A stretch of DNA of 34,564 bases, from the NCBI GenBank assembly GCA_016870915.1, contig VFZY01000045.1, forward strand, positions 1 to 34,564, read 5' to 3'. The notes under the pieces are model-generated. The model saw only the letters and a program-made list of their open reading frames with translations. It was not told where the DNA came from and did not search any database. Numbering within the stretch: position 1 is the stretch's first letter; each line of letters begins with the position of its first letter. Shown here piece by piece: positions 14,990 to 23,709 of this stretch. This DNA is from Acidobacteriota bacterium. GTDB lineage: Bacteria > Acidobacteriota > Terriglobia > Bryobacterales > Bryobacteraceae. Made by a program: the position numbers and the translations under genes.

Positions 14990-15679
14990 ATGGCTACCCT
15001 ACGTCAATCCGAAACCTCGCGCGCCAACGGCGCCCTCTCAACCGGACCCGTTACCCCTCAAGGTAAATCCCGGTCCGCCCAAAACTCCCTCAAACACGGC
15101 CTCTACGCCAAAGGCCGGGTCCTCCCCTGGGAATCCCAGGAAGAATTCGACGAACTCCGGCAGGAACTCCACGACCACTACCTCATCCCCCAAGTCCACC
15201 GCCACCTCGTCGATCAACTCGCCTCCGAACTCTGGCACATCCAACGAGCCGAGCGCTTCGAAGAAGCCCTCCTCATCGACAACCGGAACGAGGCCCGCAA
15301 CAACCTCATCCGCTACAACACCAAGAACCCCACCGAGCACCAGATCCTCGCCAACACCTACATCCGCCTCAACACCTGCCCGGCCTACGTCACCGCCCTC
15401 CGCGAACGCGACCGCTCCCACCGCCACGCCCGCCTGCTCCGCGCCGAACTCGAAAAACTTCTCCGCCAGACCCTCGACGAACGCCCGCCCAACAAACCGC
15501 GTCCCACCCCTGCACCCGAACCCTTCAACATCCTCGACACCTTCGCCGAGCCCTCCCCCCTCATGGCCAGGTTCGTTTCCAACCTGCGCCAAACTTCGCC
15601 CGGCAATCACCCCAAGACCGGTCCCAAAACCGGCCCCGAACCGGCCCCCAACCCGGGTCCCAAGCCCACAAAGGAGTAA
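14990..15679 (+). CDS. Conserved hypothetical protein with STGP/HGL motif
   Basis: A 229-residue protein of unknown function. Its N-terminus, RANGALSTGPVTPQGKSRS then QNSLKHGLYAKG (about 12-42), matches a motif (STGP-x-T-x-x-GK ... N-x-x-x-HGL-x-A) that I recall from many Acidobacteriota and Planctomycetes hypothetical proteins. The middle (about 45-165) is helical and rich in charged residues, with LRQELHDHY, ELWHIQRAERFEEAL and SHRHARLLRAELEKLL suggesting coiled coil. The tail from about 170 is Pro-rich, with GPKTGPEPAPNPGPKP repeats. There is no signal peptide or membrane segment. CGGAG lies nine bases before the ATG. It is preceded by an AT-rich spacer and followed by the DUF1553 cytochrome gene. 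A nucleic-acid-binding role is possible but unsupported. Confidence 0.72.
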   Translation: MATLRQSETSRANGALSTGPVTPQGKSRSAQNSLKHGLYAKGRVLPWESQEEFDELRQELHDHYLIPQVHRHLVDQLASELWHIQRAERFEEALLIDNRNEARNNLIRYNTKNPTEHQILANTYIRLNTCPAYVTALRERDRSHRHARLLRAELEKLLRQTLDERPPNKPRPTPAPEPFNILDTFAEPSPLMARFVSNLRQTSPGNHPKTGPKTGPEPAPNPGPKPTKE

Positions 15680-15781
15680 CCGCGCCACCCAAACGATGTC
15701 CGATCACCCCGCAAACAGGCCCGGAACGCCACACACCAGGCCCGAAGTGTGTCCAATTCCACCCCAACCCGCCCCGCGCGA

Positions 15782-15787
15782 TATAAA
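15782..15787 (+). promoter_or_regulatory. Candidate -10 element before the DUF1553 cytochrome gene
   Basis: TATAAA, part of TATAAAAT, in an otherwise GC-rich spacer. It would start transcription near 15794, about 95 bases before the favoured TTG start at 15891. No matching -35 box was seen. Confidence 0.3.
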
Positions 15788-15890
15788 ATGGGTATCATCC
15801 ATGACCCAGGCCCCCAGCGCACAGGCCGCCCCGGCGCGGCTCCAAACACCCGGAAAGACGCGCCTCAACGAAAGCCGGGGCGAGTCCGTT

Positions 15891-18800
15891 TTGCGCGTGT
15901 TCTTCCGACGCCTCCTCCCACTCGCCCTCCTCGCGGCCGCCGTCACGCCCGCCCAGTCCCCCATCGACTTCACCCGCGACATCCAGCCCATCTTCGAGAA
16001 AAGCTGCCACCAGTGTCACGGCGCCAAAGCCCAACTCGGCCAACTTCGGCTCGATTCGAAGGCCCTCGCCCTCAAAGGCGGCCAGTCCGGCGTCATCCTC
16101 CACCCCGGCCGCGCCGCCGGCAGCACCCTCTACCAGCGCGTCGCCGGTCTCGGCGACCAGGCCCGCATGCCCATGGGCCTTCCCCCTCTCGATGCCCGCG
16201 CCATCACCCTCATCCGCGACTGGATCAATCAGGGAGCCGTCTGGCCCGACACCGCCTCCGTCCCCGCCGCCCAAATCCGCAAGCACTGGGCCTATGTCGC
16301 CCCCGTCAAGTCCGCACCGCCCGCCGTTCGCGACACCCGCTGGGCCCGCAACCCCATCGACCGCTTCATCCTCGCCCGCCTCGAACAGGAAAAACTCACC
16401 CCCGCCCCCGAAGCCGATCGCATCACCCTCCTTCGCCGCCTCTCAATCGACCTCACCGGTCTCCCGCCCACCCCCGCCGAAGCCGACGCCTTCCTCCGCG
16501 ACAAGTCCCGCGATGCGTACCAGAAGCAGGTCGAGCGCCTCCTCAAGTCCCCCCACTACGGCGAACGCTGGGCCCGCTACTGGCTCGATGCCGCCCGCTA
16601 TGCCGATTCCGACGGCTTCGAAAAGGATAAGCAGCGCTGGGTCTGGTTCTACCGCGATTGGGTCGTCAACGCCTTCAACCGGGACCTTCCCTACAACCGC
16701 TTCATCACCGAACAACTCGCCGGCGACCTTCTCCCGAATCCCACCCAGGATCAAATCGTCGCCACCGGCTTCCTCCGCAACTCCATGATCAATGAGGAAG
16801 GCGGCATCGACCCCGAACAGTTCCGCATGGAAGCCATGTTTGACCGCATGGACGCCGTCGGCAAATCCATGCTCGGCGTCACCATCCAGTGCGCCCAGTG
16901 CCACAATCATAAGTTCGATCCTCTAACGCAGGAGGAATACTACAAGCTCTTCGCGTTCCTCAATAACTCCCACGAAGGCAGCGCCACCGTCTACACCACG
17001 GAAGAACAGGCCCGCCGCGCCGATATCTTCCGCCGCGTCCGGGACCTCGAAGCGGAGCTCAAGCACCGCAACCCCAACTGGCAAAAAGATATGGAGGCCT
17101 GGGAGCGCTCCGCCTCCTCCGGCCTCACCCCCTGGACCACCGTCCGCCCCGCCGCCGAGGACATCTCCACCGGCGGCCAGAAATATCTCCTCCAGAAAGA
17201 CAACTCACTCCTCGCCGCCGGCTACGCCCCCACCAAGCACAAAGTCAAACTAACCCTCGACACCACGGCCGCCAGCCTCACCGCGCTCCGTCTTGAGCTC
17301 CTCAATGACCCCAATCTCCCCCTTGGCGGCCCCGGCCGCTCCATCAAAGGCACCGGTGCCCTGAGCGAAATCACCGTCGAACTGCAACCCCGCAACGACG
17401 CCGCCGCCAAACCCACCCCCGTCCGCATCACCCGCGCCGCCGCTGACATCAACCTGCCACAGCGCCCAATCGACCCCATCTATTTCGACAAGTCCGACAA
17501 CGCCAAACGCATCACCGGACCCATCGAATTTGCCATCGATGGCAAAGACGACACCGCCTGGGGCCACGACGCCGGTCCGCTCGAACGCAACCTGCCCCGC
17601 ACCGCCGTCTTCTTCTTCGAAAAACCCATCGACGCCAAAAAACACGAAGTCATCGTCTATCTCAGCCAGCGGCACGGCGGCTGGAACTCCGACGACAACC
17701 AGAACTACAACCTCGGCCGCTTCCGTCTCTCCACCACCGATGCCGCCGCCCCCGCTCTCGACCCAGTTCCCGCCGCCATCCGCCGCATCCTCGATCTCCC
17801 CGCCGCCGTCCGCACCGGCGCGCAAAACGACGCCCTCTTCGCCTTCTACCGCACCACCGTACCCGCCTGGCGCGACACCAATCAGACCATCGCCGGCATC
17901 CTCGCCACCCACCCCGAAGGCCACTCCCAACTCATCCTCACCGAGCGCACCGAAGCCCGCGCCACCAGCATTCTCATGCGCGGCGACTTCCTCAAACCCC
18001 AGAAGGAAGTGGCCTCCGGTGTCCCTGCTTTCCTCAATGAACTGCCCAAGGATGCCCCGGCCAATCGCCTCGGCTTCGCCCAATGGCTCACCAGCCGCAA
18101 TGCCCCCACCACCGCCCGAAGCTTCGTCAACCGCGTCTGGCAGGCCTACTTCGGCACAGGCATCGTCGAAACCAGTGAGGACCTCGGCCGCCAAAGCCCC
18201 GCCCCCTCCCATCCCGAACTCCTCGACTGGCTCGCCGTCGAATTCATGGACCGCAACTGGTCCATCAAGGATCTCCACCGCCTCATCGTCAACTCAGCCG
18301 CCTACCGCCAGACCTCCAAGGTAACCCCCGAACTCCTCCAGCGCGACCCCTACAACCGTCTCCTCGCCCGCGGCCCCCGCTTCCGTGTCGATGCTGAAGC
18401 CGTCCGCGATATCGCCCTCGCCGCCAGCGGCCTGCTCAACCCCGCACTCGGCGGACCCGCTGTCTACCCGCCCGCCCCCGAGTTCCTCTTCCAGCCGCCC
18501 ACCTCCTACGGCCCCAAGATCTGGAAGGAGGAAAAGGACACCAACCGCTACCGCCGCGCCCTCTACACCTTCCGCTATCGCAGCGTGCCCTATCCCATGC
18601 TCCAGAACTTCGACGCCCCCAACGGCGATTTCGCCTGCGTCCGCCGCACCCGCTCCAACACGCCGCTGCAAGCCCTCACCACCCTCAATGAGCCCATGTT
18701 CCTCGAATCCGCCCGCGCCCTCGCCTCCAACACCCTCGCAAACGGCGGCAAGTCGGACCAGGAACGCGCCGCCTACGCCTTCCGCCGCTGCGTCTCCCGC

Positions 18801-18998
18801 CCCCCCACCGCCGATGAATCCCGGGAACTTCTCGCCCTCCTCGAACGCAGCCGCACCCGCCTCGCCAAAGGTGAACTCGACGCCAAACCCATCCTCGGTG
18901 CCGACGCCCCCAAAGCCTCTGACCCCGTCCAACTCGCCGCCTGGACCTCCGTCGCCCGCGTCCTCCTCAACCTCGACGAGACCATCACAAAGGAATAA
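15891..18998 (+). CDS. Planctomycete-type cytochrome c / DUF1549 / DUF1553 protein
   Basis: Starting at TTG 15891 gives 1035 residues beginning with an export signal, RVFFRRLLPLALLAAAVTPA. ATG 15801 is the alternative and would add 30 unpromising residues before that signal. IFEKSCHQCHGAKAQLGQL carries a haem-binding CxxCH (39-43) in a PSCyt1-type cytochrome domain. A DUF1549 domain follows (NPIDRFILARLE, RRLSIDLTGLPPTPAEADAF, YGERWARYWLDAARYADSDG), with a second CxxCH in IQCAQCHNHKFDPLTQEEYY (334-338). The end is a DUF1553 domain with TARSFVNRVWQAYFG, LLDWLAVEFM and RRTRSNTPLQALTTLNEPMF. The function is not established; it is thought to be an exported redox enzyme of polymer breakdown. DUF1501 follows after 3 bases, the usual partner. 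Confidence 0.9.
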   Translation: MRVFFRRLLPLALLAAAVTPAQSPIDFTRDIQPIFEKSCHQCHGAKAQLGQLRLDSKALALKGGQSGVILHPGRAAGSTLYQRVAGLGDQARMPMGLPPLDARAITLIRDWINQGAVWPDTASVPAAQIRKHWAYVAPVKSAPPAVRDTRWARNPIDRFILARLEQEKLTPAPEADRITLLRRLSIDLTGLPPTPAEADAFLRDKSRDAYQKQVERLLKSPHYGERWARYWLDAARYADSDGFEKDKQRWVWFYRDWVVNAFNRDLPYNRFITEQLAGDLLPNPTQDQIVATGFLRNSMINEEGGIDPEQFRMEAMFDRMDAVGKSMLGVTIQCAQCHNHKFDPLTQEEYYKLFAFLNNSHEGSATVYTTEEQARRADIFRRVRDLEAELKHRNPNWQKDMEAWERSASSGLTPWTTVRPAAEDISTGGQKYLLQKDNSLLAAGYAPTKHKVKLTLDTTAASLTALRLELLNDPNLPLGGPGRSIKGTGALSEITVELQPRNDAAAKPTPVRITRAAADINLPQRPIDPIYFDKSDNAKRITGPIEFAIDGKDDTAWGHDAGPLERNLPRTAVFFFEKPIDAKKHEVIVYLSQRHGGWNSDDNQNYNLGRFRLSTTDAAAPALDPVPAAIRRILDLPAAVRTGAQNDALFAFYRTTVPAWRDTNQTIAGILATHPEGHSQLILTERTEARATSILMRGDFLKPQKEVASGVPAFLNELPKDAPANRLGFAQWLTSRNAPTTARSFVNRVWQAYFGTGIVETSEDLGRQSPAPSHPELLDWLAVEFMDRNWSIKDLHRLIVNSAAYRQTSKVTPELLQRDPYNRLLARGPRFRVDAEAVRDIALAASGLLNPALGGPAVYPPAPEFLFQPPTSYGPKIWKEEKDTNRYRRALYTFRYRSVPYPMLQNFDAPNGDFACVRRTRSNTPLQALTTLNEPMFLESARALASNTLANGGKSDQERAAYAFRRCVSRPPTADESRELLALLERSRTRLAKGELDAKPILGADAPKASDPVQLAAWTSVARVLLNLDETITKE

Positions 18999-19001
18999 GC
19001 C

Positions 19002-20417
19002 ATGAACTGCCAGGACCATCTTTGGAAAAATCGTCCCGCCGGCGAAGTCAGCCGCCGCTGGTTCCTCGAACAGTGCGGCATCGGTCTCGGTGGCATGGCC
19101 CTCGCCCAACTCGCCGGCGCCGCCTCCACGGACCCCCTCGCGCCCAAGAAGCCCCACTTCGACGCCCGCGCCAAACGTGTCATCTTCCTCTTCATGGCCG
19201 GCGCGCCCAGCCACCTCGAACTCTTCGACAACAAGCCCCAACTCGCCAAATTCGACGGAACCCTGCCTCCCGCCGATCTCCTCAAGGGCTACCGCGCCGC
19301 CTTCATCAACCCCAACTCCAAACTCCTCGGCCCCAAGTTCAAATTCGCCCGCCACGGCCAGTCCGGCGCCGAAATTTCGGAGCTTCTCCCGCACACCGCC
19401 CGCATCGCCGACAAGCTCACCATCGTCCGTGGCATGACCACCGACGCCTTCAACCACGCCCCCGGCCAACTGCTCATGAACACCGGTTCCCAGCAGTTCG
19501 GCCGCCCCTCCATGGGCGCCTGGGTCACCTACGGCCTCGGCAGCGAAACCCGCGATCTTCCGTCGTTCGTCGTCTTCTCCTCCGGCAAAAAAGGACCCTC
19601 CGGCGGTAACTCCTGCTGGGGCTCCGGCTTCCTCCCCACCGTCCATCAGGGCGTCCAGTTCCGCGGCTCCGGCGAGCCCGTTCTCTACCTCGCCAACCCG
19701 CCCGGCGTCGACAACCAGCTCCAGCGCGATTCGCTCGATACCCTCGGCCGCCTCAACCGCATGCGGCTCGATACCGTCGGCGATCCCGAAATCGCCACCC
19801 GCATCAGCTCCTTCGAAATGGCGTTCCGCATGCAAAGCGTCGCCCCCGAAGTCATGGATATCTCAAAGGAGCCCCAGCACACGCTCGACCTCTACGGCGC
19901 CGTCCCCGGCAAACCCTCCTTCGCCAATAACTGCCTGCTCGCCCGCCGCCTCGTCGAAAAAGGCGTCCGCTTCGTCCAGCTCTATCACGAAGCCTGGGAC
20001 CAGCACGGCAGCCTCGTCAAGGACATTCAGGAAAACTGCAGGAACACGGATCAGGCCGCCGCCGCCCTCGTCACCGATCTCGAACAACGCGGCCTCCTCA
20101 AGGACACCATCGTCGTCTGGGGCGGGGAATTCGGCCGCACCCCCATGGTCCAGGGCGGCTCCGATGGCCGCGATCATCATCCCAACGCCTTCACCATGTG
20201 GCTCGCCGGCGGCGGCTTCAAGCCCGGCATCACCCACGGCGAATCGGACGAACTCGGCTTCAACGTCACCCGCGGCAAGGTCCACGTCCATGACCTTCAT
20301 GCCACCATGCTCAACCAGTTGGGCTTCGATCATACCCGCCTCACATTCCGCTTCCAGGGCCGCGATTACCGGCTCACCGATGTCCACGGCAGCGTGGTGC
20401 GAGAGTTACTCACTTGA
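19002..20417 (+). CDS. Tat-exported DUF1501 protein
   Basis: The 471-residue product carries a twin-arginine signal, [20 protein letters not shown] (17-36). It then shows the DUF1501 pattern: [52 protein letters not shown], and near the end [20 protein letters not shown] and [14 protein letters not shown]. The family is sulfatase/alkaline-phosphatase-like in fold, but its reaction is not known. It is almost always next to a DUF1549/DUF1553 cytochrome, as here, and the two probably form one exported system. The last four bases overlap the next gene (TTGA). Confidence 0.9.
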   Translation: MNCQDHLWKNRPAGEVSRRWFLEQCGIGLGGMALAQLAGAASTDPLAPKKPHFDARAKRVIFLFMAGAPSHLELFDNKPQLAKFDGTLPPADLLKGYRAAFINPNSKLLGPKFKFARHGQSGAEISELLPHTARIADKLTIVRGMTTDAFNHAPGQLLMNTGSQQFGRPSMGAWVTYGLGSETRDLPSFVVFSSGKKGPSGGNSCWGSGFLPTVHQGVQFRGSGEPVLYLANPPGVDNQLQRDSLDTLGRLNRMRLDTVGDPEIATRISSFEMAFRMQSVAPEVMDISKEPQHTLDLYGAVPGKPSFANNCLLARRLVEKGVRFVQLYHEAWDQHGSLVKDIQENCRNTDQAAAALVTDLEQRGLLKDTIVVWGGEFGRTPMVQGGSDGRDHHPNAFTMWLAGGGFKPGITHGESDELGFNVTRGKVHVHDLHATMLNQLGFDHTRLTFRFQGRDYRLTDVHGSVVRELLT

Positions 20418-21160
20418 GACGCATTTCGGACCGGGACGAGATCTTCGCATTACTAAATCAGGATCCCGCTTGGTCGGCCTACCCGGTCGCCGATCTCGAA
20501 CCGGGCTTCTTTGAATGCTGCGAATGGTACGCCGACGGGAACTCGCTGGCCCTCATTTTCAAAGGTCTCCCGGACTATACCGTCCTCTTCCTGCTCGGCC
20601 CCTGCCAGGCCCTGCTGCGGGAGATCTCTCTCTCCCCGGCCTATATTAATGTGCACCCCGAGTTTCTCGATGATGTTAGTAAGTACTACGACTTCCCGGA
20701 CCCTCTTCCCATGTGGCGCATGAGTCTGGAAGCGCTCCGGCCGGCCCGGGCCAACGATGTCATCACCCTCCCTGCCTCGCGCTCCGAAGAGATCAAAGCC
20801 CTCTACCGTTTCGGCGGCGGCGACGCCTTTGCCCGCCGGCAGGTGGAAACCGGCTACTTCCGCGGCGTCGAACGCGACGGTGAGCTGGTGGCCGCCGCCG
20901 GCATCCACCTCGCATCCCGCACCTGGGGAGCCGCCGCCATCGGCAACGTCATCACCCACGGCGAATACCGCAACCAGGGCCTCGCCGCCGCCTGCACCAC
21001 CGCCGTGGTCCAGGCCCTCCAGCAGGACGGCATCCACAACATCGTCCTCAACGTCGAACAGCGCAACCATACTGCCATCCGGCTCTATGAACGCCTCGGC
21101 TTCGTGCGCCACTGCGCCTTTCTCGAAGGCCACGCCATCCGCCGCCAGGAGGTCGATTAG
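20414..21160 (+). CDS. GNAT-family N-acetyltransferase
   Basis: The start is TTG at 20414, overlapping the DUF1501 stop as TTGA. The product is 248 residues. The GNAT fold is in the second half: [20 protein letters not shown], then [20 protein letters not shown] with the acetyl-CoA-binding RNQGLA (186-191), and [17 protein letters not shown] as the terminal motif B. The first 110 residues ([20 protein letters not shown] and so on) resemble the N-terminal arm of two-domain GNATs. The substrate is unknown. It sits between DUF1501 and a metal ATPase with no spacer on either side, so it is probably translated with them. Confidence 0.85.
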   Translation: MRRISDRDEIFALLNQDPAWSAYPVADLEPGFFECCEWYADGNSLALIFKGLPDYTVLFLLGPCQALLREISLSPAYINVHPEFLDDVSKYYDFPDPLPMWRMSLEALRPARANDVITLPASRSEEIKALYRFGGGDAFARRQVETGYFRGVERDGELVAAAGIHLASRTWGAAAIGNVITHGEYRNQGLAAACTTAVVQALQQDGIHNIVLNVEQRNHTAIRLYERLGFVRHCAFLEGHAIRRQEVD

Positions 21161-23305
21161 ATGCCGGCCTCCACGCTCAGCTTCCGGGTCCACGGCCTCG
21201 ATTGCGCCGAGGAGGTCTCTCTCCTCCGCCATGCCCTCGATGGCCGCCAAGGCGTCCTCGGCCTTGCCTTCGATGTGGTCAATGCCCGTATGACCATCGA
21301 ACTCGATCCCGAGCTCATCGACGCTCCGGCCATCCAGAAAGCCGTCGCCGGAACCGGCCTCCGCGCCGAACCCTGGCGCGACCAGCCCACCGCCGGTCCC
21401 GCCGCCTCCTGGCTCGCCACCCACAGCCGCTCCGTGCTCACCATCGCCAGCGGCCTCGCCGTCCTGGGGACCATGGTCGACCACGCCCTGCGCAGCGGCA
21501 ACTCCTCCCTGGCCTTCCTCTCCCACGAAGATGAGGCCCACTCCGCCCGCGCCATCGCTCTCTGCTCCATGGCCATCGCCTCCGGCATGTACTACTTCCT
21601 GCCCAAGGCCTGGTTTGCCATCCGCCACCGCCGGCCGGACATGAACGTCCTGGTCTCCATCTCCATCGCCGGAGCCATCTATCTGGGCCAATGGTCGGAA
21701 GGCGCCACTCTCGCCTTCCTCTTCTCCCTCGCCAATCTGCTCGAATCCTGGAGCCTCGCCAAAGCGCGCGGCTCCATCGGCCAGCTCCTCAACGCCGGTC
21801 CCCGTGAAGCCTCCGTCGTCCACCACGACCACGAACACCGCACCCCGCTTGACCGCGTTCCGGTCGGCGCCACCGTCCGCGTCCGCCCCGGCGAACGCAT
21901 CCCCTTCGACGGCGAAGTCTCCGCCGGCGCCTCCGGCGTCAATCAGGCGCCCATCACCGGCGAGTCCGTCCCCGTCCTCAAGCGCCCGGGCGATTCTGTC
22001 TACGCCGGCTCCGTCAACGGCGAAGGCCTTCTCGACATCCGCACCACCCGCGCCGCCCACGACACTACGCTCGCCCGCATCGTCCGCATGGTCGAATCCT
22101 GCCAGACCCGCCGCGCTCCCTCGGAACAGTTCCTCGAACGCTTCGCCCGCATCTACACCCCGGTCATGATCGCGCTCGCCGCCGCCGTCGCGCTGGTGCC
22201 GCCCCTGTTTGATGGCCGCTGGCCGCACTGGTTCTACCAGAGCATGGTCATCCTGCTCATCTCCTGCCCCTGCGCCCTGGTGATTTCGACGCCCGTGACA
22301 ATCGCCGCCGCCCTCGCCTCAGCCGCCCGTCGCGGCATGCTCATCAAGGGCGGAGCCTATCTCGAGATCGCCTCCCGCATTCGCGCTATCGCCTTCGACA
22401 AGACCGGCGTCCTCACCGCCGGCCAGCCTCGCGTCGAAGCCTTCGAACCGCTCAACGGCCACAAGACGGAGGACGTTCTGCGCCGCGTCGCCTCCATCGA
22501 GCAGTCGAGCGAACACCCGCTCGGCCGCGCCATCCTCCGCTACTGCCAGGAACAGGGCATCCGCCCCGCGCCCTCGGCCGGATTCCAAGCCCTGCCGGGG
22601 CTCGGCGCCGAAGCCACCATCGACGGGGAAGCATTCTGGATCGGCAGCAGCCGCATGCTCGCCGCCAGACACGGCGTTGCCGAAACCGCCGGAGACAGTG
22701 GCCACACCGCCGTCTTCTGCGGCGGCGCCGACGGCCCCTGGGCCCGCATCGGCCTCACGGATCTGCCCAAACCGGAAGCCGCCGAAGCCGTCCACGCCCT
22801 GCGCGGCCAGGGGATCGGCACGCTTGTGATGCTCACCGGAGACAACCCGGCAACCGCCCGCGCCGTCGCTTCGGAACTCGGCTTCGATCAGGCCCACGCG
22901 GAACTCCTGCCGGAGGACAAGGCAAACCACATCGCCTCACTCCGCACCCGCCACGGCGCGGTGGCCATGGTCGGCGACGGCATCAATGATGCGCAAGCCC
23001 TCGCCGCCGCCTCGCTCGGCATCGCCGTCGGAACCCGCAGCACCGATGTCGCGCTCGAAACCGCGGACGTCGTCCTGGTCACCGATGACCTCCGCCGCAT
23101 CGCCGCCCTCATCCATCACTCACGCCGGGCCTTTGCCATCGTCAAGCAGAACGTCGCCTTCGCCCTAGCCACCAAGCTCATCTTCCTGGTAGTGGCATTC
23201 CTCGATCTGGCCACCCTCTGGATGGCCGTCGCCGCGGACATGGGCGCCACGCTGCTGGTCACCTTCAACGGGCTCCGCATGTTGAGAACCGGGAGCCTCC
23301 GATGA
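21161..23305 (+). CDS. zntA: P1B-type ATPase, Zn/Cd/Pb exporter
   Basis: The 714-residue product has the full P-type ATPase set: TGES (266-269), the ion-site CPC motif (369-371), the phosphorylated Asp413 in AFDKTGVLTAG, SSEHPLG (HP at 452-453) and VGDGINDAQAL. The N-terminal HMA domain has GLDCAEEV in place of GMxCxxC, a single-Cys variant known in zinc/cadmium pumps. In the last helices ATKLIFLVV and AADMGATLLVTFNGLRML place a Lys and an Asp where ZntA has its Zn/Cd selectivity residues. It should expel Zn, Cd or Pb. A His cluster (HHDHEH, 221-226) may add metal affinity. It starts the base after the GNAT stop. Its last 48 bases recur almost exactly at 23662-23709. Confidence 0.9.
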   Translation: MPASTLSFRVHGLDCAEEVSLLRHALDGRQGVLGLAFDVVNARMTIELDPELIDAPAIQKAVAGTGLRAEPWRDQPTAGPAASWLATHSRSVLTIASGLAVLGTMVDHALRSGNSSLAFLSHEDEAHSARAIALCSMAIASGMYYFLPKAWFAIRHRRPDMNVLVSISIAGAIYLGQWSEGATLAFLFSLANLLESWSLAKARGSIGQLLNAGPREASVVHHDHEHRTPLDRVPVGATVRVRPGERIPFDGEVSAGASGVNQAPITGESVPVLKRPGDSVYAGSVNGEGLLDIRTTRAAHDTTLARIVRMVESCQTRRAPSEQFLERFARIYTPVMIALAAAVALVPPLFDGRWPHWFYQSMVILLISCPCALVISTPVTIAAALASAARRGMLIKGGAYLEIASRIRAIAFDKTGVLTAGQPRVEAFEPLNGHKTEDVLRRVASIEQSSEHPLGRAILRYCQEQGIRPAPSAGFQALPGLGAEATIDGEAFWIGSSRMLAARHGVAETAGDSGHTAVFCGGADGPWARIGLTDLPKPEAAEAVHALRGQGIGTLVMLTGDNPATARAVASELGFDQAHAELLPEDKANHIASLRTRHGAVAMVGDGINDAQALAAASLGIAVGTRSTDVALETADVVLVTDDLRRIAALIHHSRRAFAIVKQNVAFALATKLIFLVVAFLDLATLWMAVAADMGATLLVTFNGLRMLRTGSLR
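23258..23305 (+). repeat. Flanking direct repeat, copy 1 (3' end of the ATPase gene)
   Basis: These 48 bases encode the ATPase end [15 protein letters not shown] plus the stop. About 41-42 of 48 bases match copy 2 at 23662-23709, and the last 33 bases differ at only two positions. The two copies bound the tandem array. Confidence 0.85.
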
Positions 23306-23709
23306 ACACCCCTAATCCCCGCGCCCCGGAACCACGCCCCGTTCCGAGCCACGACCGCGAGGGAGTGCCCAAGGTCGCCACCGTCAACAGGCTCCCCATT
23401 CCGAGCCACGACCGCGAGGGAGTGTCCACAGTCGCCACCGTCAACAGGCTCCCCGTTCCGAGCCACGACCACGAGGGAGTGCCCAAGGTCGCAACCTTCA
23501 AAAGGCTCCCCGTTCCGAGCCACGACCGCGAGGGAGTGTCCACAGTCGCCACCGTCAACAGGCTCCCCATTCCGAGCCACGACCGCGAGGGAGTGTCCAC
23601 AGTCGCCACCGTCAACAGGCTCCCCATTCCGAGCCACGACCGCGAGGGAGTGCCCAAGGCCGCCACCTTCAACAAACTCCGCCTGTTGACAACCGGGAGC
23701 CTCCGATGA
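23302..23709 (+). CDS. Repeat-filled small ORF of doubtful coding status
   Basis: An open frame of 135 codons exactly fills the space between the ATPase and moaB, overlapping both by four bases (ATGA at each end). It is almost wholly a 19-residue repeat whose consensus is [19 protein letters not shown]. The end, [15 protein letters not shown], copies the tail of the ATPase. Because the DNA period is 57 bases, a multiple of three, several frames are open on both strands, so the frame alone is weak evidence. There is no domain, signal peptide or membrane segment. If translated it would be a low-complexity charged protein. It may instead be a by-product of repeat expansion that keeps translational coupling between its neighbours. 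Confidence 0.3.
   Translation: MNTPNPRAPEPRPVPSHDREGVPKVATVNRLPIPSHDREGVSTVATVNRLPVPSHDHEGVPKVATFKRLPVPSHDREGVSTVATVNRLPIPSHDREGVSTVATVNRLPIPSHDREGVPKAATFNKLRLLTTGSLR
23344..23685 (+). repeat. Tandem array of six 57-base repeats
   Basis: Units begin with CCGAGCCACGACC at 23344, 23401, 23458, 23515, 23572 and 23629, exactly 57 bases apart. They are near-identical, with a variable segment reading either GTGTCCACAG or GTGCCCAAGG. The last unit runs into copy 2 of the flanking direct repeat. The core GAGCCACGACCGCGAGGG is related, in reverse orientation, to the array at 34021-34260. Confidence 0.95.
23662..23709 (+). repeat. Flanking direct repeat, copy 2 (moaB start junction)
   Basis: This is the second copy of the ATPase 3' end, finishing with the same CCTCCGATGA in which the ATG is the moaB start. 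Loss of the array by recombination between the copies would leave the ATPase stop overlapping the moaB start. Confidence 0.85.

Noticed and set aside
15696-15890. N-terminal 65 codons of the long DUF1553 frame
   Set aside because: They precede the signal peptide, are Pro-rich and include a promoter-like TATAAAAT, so they are more likely upstream DNA than protein.
23344-23685. CRISPR array
   Set aside because: The units are contiguous 57-base tandem repeats with no unique spacers, and no cas genes are present. The same applies to 34021-34260.
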